The notes beneath the pieces are model-generated. The model was not told the DNA's origin. It did not search any database and saw nothing but the letters and a program-made list of their open reading frames with translations. Source: Wurfbainia villosa (taxonomy: Eukaryota > Streptophyta > Magnoliopsida > Zingiberales > Zingiberaceae). Taken from it: a DNA stretch of 64,000 nucleotides. The stretch's first letter is position 1. The number at the start of each line of letters is the position of its first letter. A program made the position numbers and the translations under genes. Below are positions 44,501 to 54,552 of this stretch, in pieces. The DNA lies in assembly GCA_025175895.1 (NCBI GenBank), contig CM045987.1:110845040-110909039 (forward strand). The letters are read 5' to 3'.

Positions 44501-44625
44501 ACGGAGCCATACAACTCGAATACGTCGAATCGAAGTCTAACTTAGCAGACCTATTTACTAAACCCCTACCCGAAGCCGAATTTAGTCTATTAAGACGAAA
44601 ATTGGGCATGTGCGTAGTAGAATAG
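41567..44625 (+). pseudogene. pol: F pol pseudogene
   Basis: Protease (LDSGCSQHMTGD), GAG-pre-integrase (ESWLWHRRLGHSHPRLIHQI) and integrase (LLHMDLFDSH; RTDHGGDFEN; NGLVERKNTTLQEAARTML) stay in one frame to about 42900 but with stops: TAA near 42074 (CAA to TAA), TAA near 42200 and TAG near 42541. RT is open at 43111-43623 and 43634-43978 with intact YVDD (43706-43717), separated by a frameshift near 43580. Clustered deletions at 43975-44290 damage the RNase H start. The RNase H end (SRTKHIEVKHHFIREH...SNLADLFTKPLPEAEF) is readable to TAG 44623-44625. Confidence 0.88.
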
Positions 44626-45510
44626 GAACTTGCAAATTATATTTTTCTTACTACTATTTCTTAATTTTCATTTTTATGGAACTAGCATAGGACATACTTT
44701 AGATATCATGCACCTATAGATTTAAGGAGCCAATACATCTCACAACACATAGGACTAATGTGTTTGTGTACTTAGCCACGTAGATGGGCGTGAGATGTTA
44801 GGACCTTACTCCTGGTTCCAGATGTAGAGCTAGTGCATCGCCATGAACCATGGAGTATAATCATACATACTAACCGACTCTGATCAAGACTGGTTGATCT
44901 TTTATATCAATCAAGCCAAGTCGAACATTTTATAGATGAACTTATTTTAAGTATATTATTTTCAAAATTATGTGGAACATGCTTGGACTTTAAATTTAAC
45001 ACTTATTTTTGTTTTCCACACACACACACTCACTCTTTTCTATATATGGCAAAAGGGGGAGAAAAGGCCAAAGTTAAAAAGTTAAGGGGTCAAAATTTTT
45101 TTTTTTTGATAACTTAACTCTTACTTTATATTTAAACCAAAAGTTATTACTTATTTGTGTCATCAACGTTTTTATGCCGTCAACGCTTTACTTAAACATT
45201 ATGCCCTTAATGTTTTACTTAAGGGGGAGTAAGGGCCAAGTTAAGAAGAACTCTTAACTTAAACGTTTTACTAAGGCCAACTTTAAGTAATTACTTAAAG
45301 CAACCCTCAAGGGGAGGATTAAGGTCTTTCTTCAAGACTCACCCTCGGTCAAGGGGGAGGTTTCCTCAAGGGGGAGTACTTGAAGAAAATCCTTACTACT
45401 CCAACTTAATCTTCTTTAGTTTTTGTTTGTTTCTAATGCACATTATTCTTCATGCTTGCTATTTACTTAACTTTGTATGTGGGTTTGCCATAAATCTAAA
45501 AGGGGGAGAT
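44626..45510 (+). other. F 3' non-coding region with paired hairpins
   Basis: No env-like frame. Hairpin 1: ACATCTCAC (44735-44743) with GTGAGATGT (44790-44798). Hairpin 2: ACTCC/GGAGT, TGGTTC/GAACCA and GATGTA/TGCATC (44808-44856). PPT-like tracts lie near 45055, 45222, 45308, 45352 and 45370, and the true PPT AAAAGGGGGAGAT at 45498-45510. Confidence 0.72.
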
Positions 45511-46613
45511 TGTTGGTGCAGTAGGCACCTAGGTCGAACCTGAGTTTTGATTATAGCAAACGATACAAAGTTAAGCTCATGACGTTATCTCACGAGCTGA
45601 ATCGAGTGTGCAGAAGATTGCTAAAGCCGAGTCGAAGGCTAGCGACACCCGGAAGAAGCCGGTGGGGCGACACTCGAGTGACCGGAGGAGCCAGAAGGAG
45701 TCGAGTGGAAGGCCGAAGCAAAGCAACATGGTATCGAGGTAAGCTCGTGTGTGCGGCGTAAGTGAGGTCGTATCCTCCTTACGGATGGTCTTAAGCATAG
45801 ATCCGACCAAAGACATCCCATCGATGGTCTAGGTCGAGATCGGACGGCCAAGGCCGTCGAAATAATGTTTTCTTTGAGCTAACTTTGCCTTGCCTAGTAT
45901 CATCGATCGCACTTGGAGGACTCGACTCACAAACAATGACCGCTCGAGGTCGCGATTCGATCGATCGCATCACGATCGATGATGGCCATCGACGATCATG
46001 ATGGCCATACCGATCATGGTCAATGATCAGCTTCGAGGAGTCAAGGCTTATCACCCCATTTCAAGGAGATTGGTGCTCAATTGTGATTGGCTAGGGTTCC
46101 TCTCGAAAAGGGGCTCAAAGGCTATAAAAGGAGGGTCAAACCTAGGGTTTCATCATCAATTCTAAGCTTCCAAAAGCCTCCGCAAAGCTACAACTTCTCC
46201 GACAACGAAGTGCTTCTTCTCCGACGTCTAGGTTTATTTGTTTTCATTTTATTACGTCGGTTAGAGTTTTATTTCAGTTTAGTACTTTCATTTTCGAAGC
46301 TTTTATCGTAACGAGGAGAGGGAGAGTGTACCTCTACCTCAAGCTTTGTGCTTTACTTGTATCGATTAAACTCCTACCTCTAACGGGGAGGAGTTCTTTA
46401 GTGTTTTTGCCCTCCGTACATGGTCGAGGACCGCTAGGGCCTTGGAGTAGTGGCCGAAGGCTACGAACCAAGTAAAACTCCTTTGTCTCTTTTTACTTTA
46501 CATTTACATTTCGGCTGCAATTAATTATCTACTCGGTTTTTTATACGAACTCGAAAAAAAAAGTTTTATCGCTATTCACCCCCCCCCCTCTAGCGATCTA
46601 CTTCGATCCAACA
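45511..46613 (+). repeat. F 3' LTR
   Basis: Equal in length to the 5' LTR, but it shows many short losses in the CG-rich stretch 45620-45770 and scrambled CGATC-type sequence at 45895-46030. Elsewhere it is almost identical. It ends TCGATCCAACA before ACTAT. Confidence 0.92.
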
Positions 46614-46627
46614 ACTATAGGGTATTC

Positions 46628-46838
46628 TATTGGTGCAGTAGGCACCTAAGTCAAACCTGAGTTTTGATTATAGCAAACGATACAAAGTTAAGCTCATATT
46701 ATTATCTCACGAGATAAATCGAGTGTGCAGAAAAGTGTTAACGCTAGAGCTGAAGGCTAGCGACACCGGGAGGACTTCGGAGGGAGTCGAAGACCTCAGG
46801 TGGAGACCAGAAGCAAGGCTTCAAAGGTAAATGTTGAG
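46628..46838 (+). repeat. E 5' LTR start, deleted after ~211 bp
   Basis: TATTGGTGCAGTAGGCACCTA, with the first G of TGTTGG mutated to A, follows the F LTR closely. Near 46838 it joins directly to gag sequence (GAGGAAATCCACTATGTGG), so the rest of the LTR, the PBS and most of gag are deleted. Confidence 0.8.
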
Positions 46839-46919
46839 GAAATCCACTATGTGGAGAGACCGAACCAATTCAACGGTCTAGGGGAAGCCAATACAAAACT
46901 TGTTTGTGCTTTAACTTAG
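46839..46919 (+). pseudogene. gag: E gag, last codons
   Basis: Encodes the end of the WVPKDQIHYVERPN...FNG segment and ...TKLVCALT before TAG (46917-46919). It is the same C-terminus as in A and F. Confidence 0.75.
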
Positions 46920-47496
46920 AAAGTGCATGCTTAGGTTCTTTATTTATTTTTATTTTTCTTTTTAGAATGGTTAGATAGGACTATAACTCGTCAATACTTG
47001 GTAACATAGTACCAGGACGCGGCGAGATGATAGTACCCTAGGAAAGCGGAGTCTTGTGTATTCGAGCTAGATAAGGCGTATCTAGTTCGGTGCACCTGAC
47101 CGAGTGGAACTAGCTGAAGCTACCTCACCGTATCCTATACTAGTTAGACCAGAAAGTGATCATAGGTGAGTCAAGTCTCTATTTTCTTGAAAATGGCTTT
47201 GTCTAAGGAAGTGGTCATTTTTTCGATCAAAGAAGACCTTTATGCCTCGCCACGACCAAGAAACCATGATCTTGAAAAAGTGACTTGATGAGCTTAAGGT
47301 CAAATCCGAATCTAACGCAAGGTTGACAAGTGTTCAAATCATTAAATTTAAATCAAATAAAATTGGAAGTCATCTCACAAGAACATATAAGGTTAACATG
47401 CTTGATCATGTAGATATGGGTGAGATGATTTAGGTTTAATAATTTACAACCAACCTTTAATAATTCCAATATCTAATCCAACTACCTTGCGTGTAG
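46920..47496 (+). other. E gag-pol spacer
   Basis: Homologous to 40991-41566. The stem strands AGGACGCGGCGAG (47014-47026) and CTCACCGTATCCT (47124-47136) are present, with one more mismatch than in F. The in-frame TAG before pol is kept (47494-47496). Confidence 0.68.
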
Positions 47497-48278
47497 GATC
47501 AATGGATGTTGGACAATGATTGCTCCCGACACATGATCGGGGATCAACTCAAGTTTTCGAAGCTTCGATTCAAACAACAAGGATCGGTAGCCTTCGGAAA
47601 CAACGACAAGCTCAAAATCATCGGATCAGGTGATATTGAGCTCAACTCTAACTTTATTATTCAAAATGTCTTATTGGTAGAAAATTTTCAATATAATTTA
47701 CTTAGTGTAAGCCAATTGTGTAATAATAACTATAAAGTCATATTTCTAAAAAAATGAATACATAATTAATACAAATGAAACTTCTAAAACAATTCTTAAG
47801 GGAACCAGAAATAACAATATTTATACTATTAATTTAACTAACTCTTCAACCAAGTGTCTTATGACACGGCAAGAGGAATCTTGGTTGTGGCACCGACGAC
47901 TCGGTCACTCGCACCCAAGACTCATCCACAAGATGAGTTAGAGTGACTTAGTCAGAGGTTTGCCTAACCTCAACAACTTGGATAATAAAATATGTAATGC
48001 TTGTCAACAAGGTAAACAATCTAGGACACAACATCAACTAACTAATCAAGAATAAACCAAAAGTGTTCTTGAGCTCCTACACGTGGATCTATTTGACTCA
48101 CACGAAGCTAAGTCACTTAATGGGAGTCAATTCTTCTTAGTCATAATTGACGACTATTCTAGATTTACTTGGGTTAGGTTTATCAAACATAAAAGTGATA
48201 CCCTAGATCAATTAATCAACCTATTTAAACTAATAGAAAATCAACAAAACCTTAAAATCAAAAGACTTAAGAGTGATC
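47497..48278 (+). pseudogene. pol: E pol fragment 1: protease to integrase
   Basis: Reads DQWMLDNDCSRHMIGD: the catalytic DSG triplet of retropepsin is changed to DND. GAG-pre-integrase (ESWLWHRRLGHSHPRLIHKM) and the first half of integrase (LLHVDLFDSHEAKSLNGSQF) follow, with a one-base insertion near 47752 and stops near 47938 and 48055. D interrupts it at the second catalytic Asp region (RLKSD). Confidence 0.85.
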
Positions 48279-49532
48279 TGTTGGTGCAACAATGCCCCAA
48301 GCATTTATATATTTTGAAGTTTGGATAATCATCTAAGTTAGGCAACAATTTGTTATCTAATTGTGACAATGTTCAAGTGATAGGGAAATCCAAGTATGAA
48401 GACTTGGTAATGGCAAAGTCCAAGTATGAGCTTGGCAAGAAAAGTCCAAGGTAAAGATTTGGCGGCATAAGACTAAGCATGTTGTCTTGGTGGCATTAAG
48501 TCCAAATGGACTTTGGCAAAGGAAGACCAAAGGCAAGTCTTGGCAGCGTAAGTCCAAGCATGTAGACTTGGCAGCGTAAAGTCCAAGCACGCTTTGGCAA
48601 AAGGAAACCCAAAAGACATGACAAAATCGAAGGAAGCTCTTGGAAGCAAAGCGCAAAGGATGAACAAGTCACGGACTCGGAGGGATCCTGGAGGCGCAAG
48701 GCTTAAGGAAGAGCTAGAAGGTTGGGTCTAGGTCTAGGGTGTGTAATCAAGTATGAATTATTCATACTTTATGAGTATCAGTCGACTGATATGATGTATC
48801 AGTCGACTGGTCAGGTGCTCGACTGAGTCAGGATGAAACCCTGACCATCAGTCGACTGCTTTGGTCGTGGCAGTCGACTGATGTTGCGATCAGTCGACTG
48901 CCAACAGTGGTAGTCGATTGATCAAGTTAAACACGGGCACAGAATGGAGTCTTACTCGATTGCGGCCTGTGATCACTCGACTGATCACTCCATCAGTCGA
49001 CTGATGGAGGGATCAGTCGACTGATAAGAGTGTCATTGGATGAAACGACTCTGAATCCCGCGAATCCGGCTATTCAGAAGTCGTTAATCGTGCCGACAGT
49101 CGACTGATGTTATGCATCAGTCGACTGATGATGCTCCAATGGGAAAATCAGCCTCCTCTCTATAAAAAGAGGGCTGGTGGAGGTTTTTGGGGTTAATGCT
49201 TATTCTCTGATTATACTCTCAAGCCTCCATGATTTTTCAAAGCTTTTTAGTGATTCTAAATCTCTTTCTCCTCTCTAAGCTTCATCTACATCTTTTGTAA
49301 GAAGAGGAGAAGTGTTGTAAAGGAAAGCTTCATAGTGGTATTGATTAGGGTTGATCCACCTCAAGGATCACCGTGGAGTAGGAGCGCTATCTCCGAACCA
49401 TGTAAAAGAATCGTGTTAGCATTGTTTTTCATTTGTGTTATTATTATTTTTGTTGTGCTTCCGCTAATCTTTTTGTAGAGACGAAAAATAAGCTATTCAC
49501 CCCCCCCTCTAGCTTCCAATCGATCACCAACA
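48279..49532 (+). repeat. D 5' LTR
   Basis: TGTTGGTGCAACAATGCCCC to GATCACCAACA. It holds an array of AAGTCCAAG...CTTGGCA units (about 48388-48625), nine perfect CAGTCGACTG motifs by my count (48779-49130), a TATA box at 49161 and the tail TATTCACCCCCCCTCTAG. The layout resembles B and C although overall sequence differs. Confidence 0.92.
49161..49168 (+). promoter_or_regulatory. TATA box of the D 5' LTR
   Basis: CTCTCTATAAAAAGAGGG; also in the 3' LTR at 63217-63224. The arrangement of CTCTC and GAGAG-like flanks resembles the I LTR. Confidence 0.68.
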
Positions 49533-49842
49533 AGTGGTATCAAAGTCATGGTTCATGTCAAGCCATGAACCTCAAACGAAGGAAGTTGAGCTCCCATGTC
49601 CAGATCAAGAGAACCAGACACCAGGCAGGAAGTCCAGTTGGGTCGGGAGGACCGAACAACTGGCAGGAAGTCCAGTTGGGCCATAAGGGTTGGATAACTG
49701 GCAGGAAGTCCAGCTGGGTCAGGAAGACCAGACAGTTGGCATGAAGTCCTGGTGGGTTGAAGATCGGACATCATGCAGAGGATGTCCTTGGAGGACGGAT
49801 AGGCTTGAGGGGGCAATGTGGTCCTTTATTTGAGGGGGGGAA
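49533..49842 (+). repeat. D leader: first PBS, 38-bp repeats, PPT
   Basis: It begins AGTGGTATCAAAGTCATGG, a PBS with two or so changes. From 49624 to about 49761 there are about three and a half copies of a 38-bp unit (GGCAGGAAGTCCAGTTGGG plus 19 bp). It ends with TTTGAGGGGGGGAA, a polypurine tract directly before the short LTR. No coding frame is supported. Confidence 0.75.
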
Positions 49843-50039
49843 TGTTGGAGTATTGGGAATACAATCAAAGTCCCACATTGATAAGACATGGAAAAGATCA
49901 TGTGCTTATAAGATGAAAAATATCTCCATTGGTATGAGGCCTTTTGGGTAAAGCCCAAAAATAAAACCATGAGGGTTTGGGCCCAAAGTGGACAATATCA
50001 TGTCATTGAGGAGATATGTGAATCTTATAGGCACTAACA
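49843..50039 (+). repeat. Short (197-bp) LTR of another element inside the D leader
   Basis: TGTTGGAGTATTGGGAATAC to GCACTAACA, with a PPT just before it and a perfect PBS just after it. AGTCCCACATTGATAAGACA and GGCCTTTTGGGTAAAGCCCA resemble short LTRs I recall as widespread in plant genomes. A TATAAG lies near 49905. The D 3' end does not contain it. Confidence 0.78.
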
Positions 50040-50057
50040 ATTGGTATCAGAGCCCGG
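50040..50057 (+). other. Second primer-binding site in D
   Basis: ATTGGTATCAGAGCCCGG, a perfect tRNA-iMet-type PBS belonging to the short LTR. It is a better match than the PBS at 49535 and lies only 37 bp from the gag start. Confidence 0.85.
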
Positions 50058-50094
50058 ATCGCATCGGAAGATCTAACAATCAATCGGAGCAAAA

Positions 50095-51273
50095 ATGGCT
50101 TTCCAAGAGGGGTATAGCACGGCGAGGCCTCCATTCTTCGACGGCAATGACTTCGGTTATTGGAAAGGTAGAATGGAGTATTATTTAATGAATGATATAG
50201 AAAATTGGTTTAGTGTTGTAGATGGTTTCGAGAAGCCGGTCGATGAACATGGAGCACCCATACCGACGAAGGATTGGACGAGAGACATGGCCAAGAAGGC
50301 TCAAGCCAACTCTATGGCAACAACCACACTTCAATGTGGTTTGTCAAAAGAGCAACTAAGCAAGGTGGGGCCATTTGAATCAGTGAATGAGCTTTGGGAG
50401 AAGTTGATCGAGCTCAATGAAGGATCCAAGGAAACAAGAAGGGTCAAGAGAGATCTCCCAATTGGCCAACTTCAAAGCTTCTCCATGAAGACTAATGAGA
50501 CCGTGAGCCAAATGCACGGTCGCTTCAAAGAAGTAGTCAACAGACTACATGTAATAGGTGAAAAGGTCGACAACCGAGACCTTGTAAGGTATGTACTCCA
50601 AGCTTTCCCTAGAACAACCTTATGGGCTTCAATGGTAGATGCCTATAAGGTCTCTAGGGATCTCTCATTGGTTAAGTTAGATGAGTTATTTTGTGAATTT
50701 CAATTACATGAACAAGCTAACACTTCATCCAAAGAAAAGGGTATAGCTCTTTTTGTAGGAAAGAAGGACAAAAAGAAGAAGGAGAAGAAGGAAGTGTCCT
50801 CCTCATCCGACTCCGAGGAAGACTCATCAAGTAGTGAAGATGAGCTATCGGCAAGCGAGGTGGCTCATTACGTCGAGAAGTTTGGTGGGAAGTCAAGGAA
50901 ACTCACCAAGAAAGATGTGAGGAGGATGTTCCAATCCTCAAGAGGTAAGTCTTCAAATAGTTCAAATTCTACACCTAACGTAACTTGTTTTGGTTGCAAC
51001 AAGAAAGGGCATATAAAGCCAAATTGCTCGGAACTAAAGAAGAAGGAAGAGAAGGAAAAGAAAAAGAAGGAAAAGAAGGAGAAGAAGAAGAAGAAGGCAA
51101 TGGTGGCACAAACATGGGACACCCTAAGCATGGAGGATTCTTCCGACGATGAAGAAGTATGTCACGCCACCCGGAATCTAGCCCTCATGGCATTGGAGGA
51201 AGAAGCCAGGAGCTCATGTGAAGAATCCTCATCTTCCTCTTCAAGCAACGAATCATCATCAAGTGATGATGAT
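50095..51273 (+). CDS. gag: D gag, N-terminal part (cut by C)
   Basis: Open for 393 codons from MAFQEGYSTARPPFFDGNDF. Domains: DUF4219-like start, UBN2-type helical body (GPFESVNELWEKLIELNEGS...AFPRTTLWASMVDAYKVSRD), a Lys/Ser-rich linker, one CCHC knuckle (CFGCNKKGHIKPNC, 50985-51026), a Lys/Glu run and a Ser/Glu/Asp-rich tail. C is inserted in the Ser/Asp tract at a codon boundary; the remaining gag codons are at 57708-58064. Confidence 0.9.
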
Positions 51274-52649
51274 TGTTGAGATCTTTGTAATGGCTAGGGG
51301 GTGAATAGCGCGTGTTCTTTTGTTGATGGAATTCGATCGAGATTGTGTCTACAAGTTTCGTTAGCACAGCGGAATATATATATAATAACAATAATGAAAC
51401 ACAATCACAACACAATAACACGAATATTTAATGTGGTTCAGAACCGAACGGTTCCTACTCCACGGATCGGGTTCGCACGAACCCTAGCGATGCCAATCAC
51501 ACACCACTATAAAATACTCCTTCTCGGAACAATCCGGAGGCGGAGAAACCTCGTACAAGATGATTACAACAATAATCAAAAACTACAAGCAAATACAATG
51601 AAATACAAAGCAAGACTAGTAAAGAAAAATACTTTACAAATACTCTTGAATGCTTGATCGCTAGGTTGATCGAGTAGCACTTGGAGACCCTGAATTGCAG
51701 CAGCAACTCGCCCCAAATCGCCTCAAAGAACCATGCCAAATTCCTCCATCACGAGCTCCTTATAAAGCTTCAACCTGTGCTGGAAAAAGTCGATCAGTCG
51801 ACTGCTCGGGACCATCAATCGACTGATGCCACTGTTGTCGTGAGACAACGGCTAGATCCACGCTAGATAAGTCCAATGGATCTACCATCAGTCGACTGAT
51901 CAAACCCATCAGTCGACTGATGGTGTCCTCACTCGACTGCTGGTCCCAGCGGTCGAGTGAGACCACACTCTGTGGTCGAATTCCCGAGCACCGATCGGTG
52001 ATCATGCGATCGGTCATTTGCCGTCCTCTGGCGATCATTGCTAGGCCACTTCCCCTTGAGGTTTTAGCCCAAGTAGTGTGCCCCCATACTTGCTAGACCA
52101 CCCTAAGCCTAGACCTAAGCCTTCTAGCCACCTCCATCAGCCTCACGCCTCTCGGATCCCTCCAAGTCATCCATGACTTGTTCATCCATCGCGCTAGCCT
52201 TCAGGTGCTTCCATTGGCTATGTCATGCTAACGGTGTCTACACCGCCAAGGCACATTGGACTTACGCCACCAAGACTCTGCTTGGACTTTACGCCGCCAA
52301 CCATTGGACTTATGCTGCCACGACTCCCGCTTGGACTTTACGCAGCCAATATCAAACCCCTTGGACTTCTCATGCCAAGACTCAAGCTTGGACTTTCCCT
52401 TGCCAACCCATGTTGGACTTCTCAAATGCCAAGACCATGCTTGGACTTTCCCTTGCCAACCAATGTTGGACTTTTACATTGCCAAGACCCATGCTTGGAC
52501 TTTTCATATGCCAAGTGTCTCACTTGGACTTTCCATGCCAAGTACTCATGACTTGGACTTTACCTTGACAATTACATTGTCATATATTTTTGTCGAACAT
52601 CAAAATATCACTCGAGTCAAACTCGAGTCCTGGGCCGATTGCACCAACA
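51274..52649 (-). repeat. C 3' LTR
   Basis: Plus-strand limits TGTTGAGATC and GCACCAACA. The CCAAG/CTTGG array is at about 52250-52570. Compared with the 5' LTR, about 85 bp of the palindrome region are missing near 52055, and several CAGTCGACTG motifs at 51968-52035 read as GATCGG-type sequence. Confidence 0.9.
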
Positions 52650-54552
52650 ATCTCCCCCTTTTTGATGTTTGACAAAAACCAAACAAATCATTGAGTTAGA
52701 ACACTAACTCAAATCCCTTACCAATTATCCCAAACTGGTAATTTTAAACATATGTTCTCCCCCAAACATTCTCCCCCTTTTTGACTAACATCAAAAAGGT
52801 TATCTCTCCAAGGAGGTCAAAGTCTCATGTCCCAATGAGATCTTACAATCTCCACCTTGGTTTAAAAATACCTAGGATGTCTACCATCTTCCTAGTGATA
52901 AGTCTCATATCACTCAAGAGAGGCAATCCTATTCACTCTCCCAATTTCCAAATTGGGTATCAAGAGCCCATCAATTTTCCCAATTGATGATACTTTCCCA
53001 ATAACCTCTCCTCTTCAAGGAGAAAAACACATCTATCATCCCAAGATGGATACCTCCCCCTAAAAGCTTGCTCCCCCTTGACCATTGCACCAACAATGTC
53101 CTTGGGAAGTCCCTAAGCCAGTAGGAACTCTAAGCCATCAAAATGAAGGTTAGAAATTCAACATTGAACTTCCCAACACCTTAAAATTGATACAAACCCT
53201 AAACACCTCTCCTAATCTATATCCAATGGATTTTCACCCTTCATCATGCTTCCCAAAGCATATCCTAGGGTTAGGAGTGGTTAGGGACCTTAACCGCAGC
53301 TGAAATCGGGTTAAACAACCTTGGTTACCCCGAAATCAAGCTACCAGTCGAGTGATTCAGAAATCAGTCGACTGACACGCTCATCAGTCGACTGCCACCA
53401 AGGGCAGTCGACTGATAACTGAAAAATCTGATTTTCAGTTATCAGAAACGAGTTTTAGAAAATCATAACTAATTATATGTATATCAAAAAATCACGAAGT
53501 TTGATACGTATAATACTTATGACTAATACAATGGGTGAAAAATGTTTGAAAAATATTTTACCCATAAAATAGCGAAATTGATACAAAATCCAAAAGTGAC
53601 TAAAAACTTTAAAGTTTAAGCTCACTTTGTATCAATCTCATCAATGGTGATTGCTATCAAGAGATAGACTTCACCAAGGTTTTTCAAAATGATTTTAAAA
53701 TGTTTTCAAAACCTTATTTTGGATCATATTCCTTGGGCTCTATCTACATGACTTGTACACAAGCTTTCCTAATGATCCACATGTTGAGTTAAGATGAGTT
53801 TGGATTCAACTAGATGCAAAAACTATGCACCTTGAACTTAACTCATATCCTAGCATCTCACATGTATCTAGGGTGTATAAATACACATACATGTCAATTG
53901 GATGTGAGATGTGAGTTCTGTTCTCCCTAATCTAGGGTTTCATGCATTTTTCTAAGGCAACCCTACTTGATTCCTTTATAAATGGGACTCCAAGTCATGA
54001 CATTGTCCTTAAATCAATTTCAATCAAATTATCTTAAATGCATGAGTGATTATGGCATTAGAGATGATATAGATAAACACATGCTCATAATCATGATGTC
54101 ATGGCATAATATGAAATCTAAAAACACATGACATTTAATCCTTAATCCTAAACATGAACATGACATATACAATGAATAAACGTAAGCATGATATCATGAC
54201 ATGTTATATGGCAAACAAAGCATGACATATAAAATATATAGGTATAATAATACCTAAATCTTAATATTAATTGTCATTTGATATAATTCATCATATTTTG
54301 CCATATTTCTACTTTTCTCTCAAGTGTGCCAAAAACCCAAAAATGACACACCAACCTCTAAACCTAAATTGTGCCAATTTGATCATTTTATCAAACTTCT
54401 CAAATAATATTGGCACATCCTAAAATCTTTTAGAATTAAGACTCAAATGTATTTCCAAGGTGACCCTAACCTTGAAAATAACCTAAAGTGCCACCTTTAT
54501 CATGGTTGAGTTAACTACCCATCCAATCAAGGTTGGCACACCCTAACCCCAT
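52650..54552 (-). other. C 3' non-coding region
   Basis: No pol. It has PPT-like tracts in reverse at about 52651, 52757, 52769, 53054 and 53072, an internal LTR-start copy (53082-53098), CAGTCGACTG variants at 53345-53412 and paired hairpins at 53794-53911. It corresponds to 22048-23902 of B. Confidence 0.75.
53794..53911 (-). other. Paired 3' hairpins of C
   Basis: Plus-strand pairs: CATCTCACAT (53854-53863) with ATGTGAGATG (53902-53911); and ATGAGTT (53794-53800) with AACTCAT (53840-53846), enclosing TTCAA/TTGAA and a TGCA/TGCA core. Same order and spacing as in B. Confidence 0.68.

Larger units (their letters stand above)
37308..46613 (+). mobile_element. F: Sirevirus-like copia element with a third, partial LTR
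   Basis: The unit is flanked by ACTAT (37303-37307 and 46614-46618). Order: partial LTR (37308-37684), 3' end of an internal region with PPT (37685-38039), full LTR (38040-39142), gag, spacer, pol, 3' region, full LTR (45511-46613). Both full LTRs are 1103 bp. The TSD encloses all three LTRs, so the extra LTR is part of one insertion locus. Confidence 0.9.

Noticed and set aside
44626..45510. Possible env-like gene after pol, as described in some Sireviruses
   Set aside because: No open frame with signal peptide or membrane segments is present there, nor at 33879-34732 or 61278-62349.
48779..49130. CRISPR-like arrays (regularly spaced palindromes; also the 27-, 28-, 38- and 61-bp arrays)
   Set aside because: Plant DNA, inside LTRs or leaders, with irregular spacing or direct tandem units and no unique spacers or cas genes.
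52225..52672. Long frames in the C LTRs (also 57278-57604) and D LTRs (48357-48699, 62409-62770)
   Set aside because: Trp/Leu-rich translations of the CCAAG/CTTGG arrays. They occur in every LTR copy and on the wrong strand for the element.
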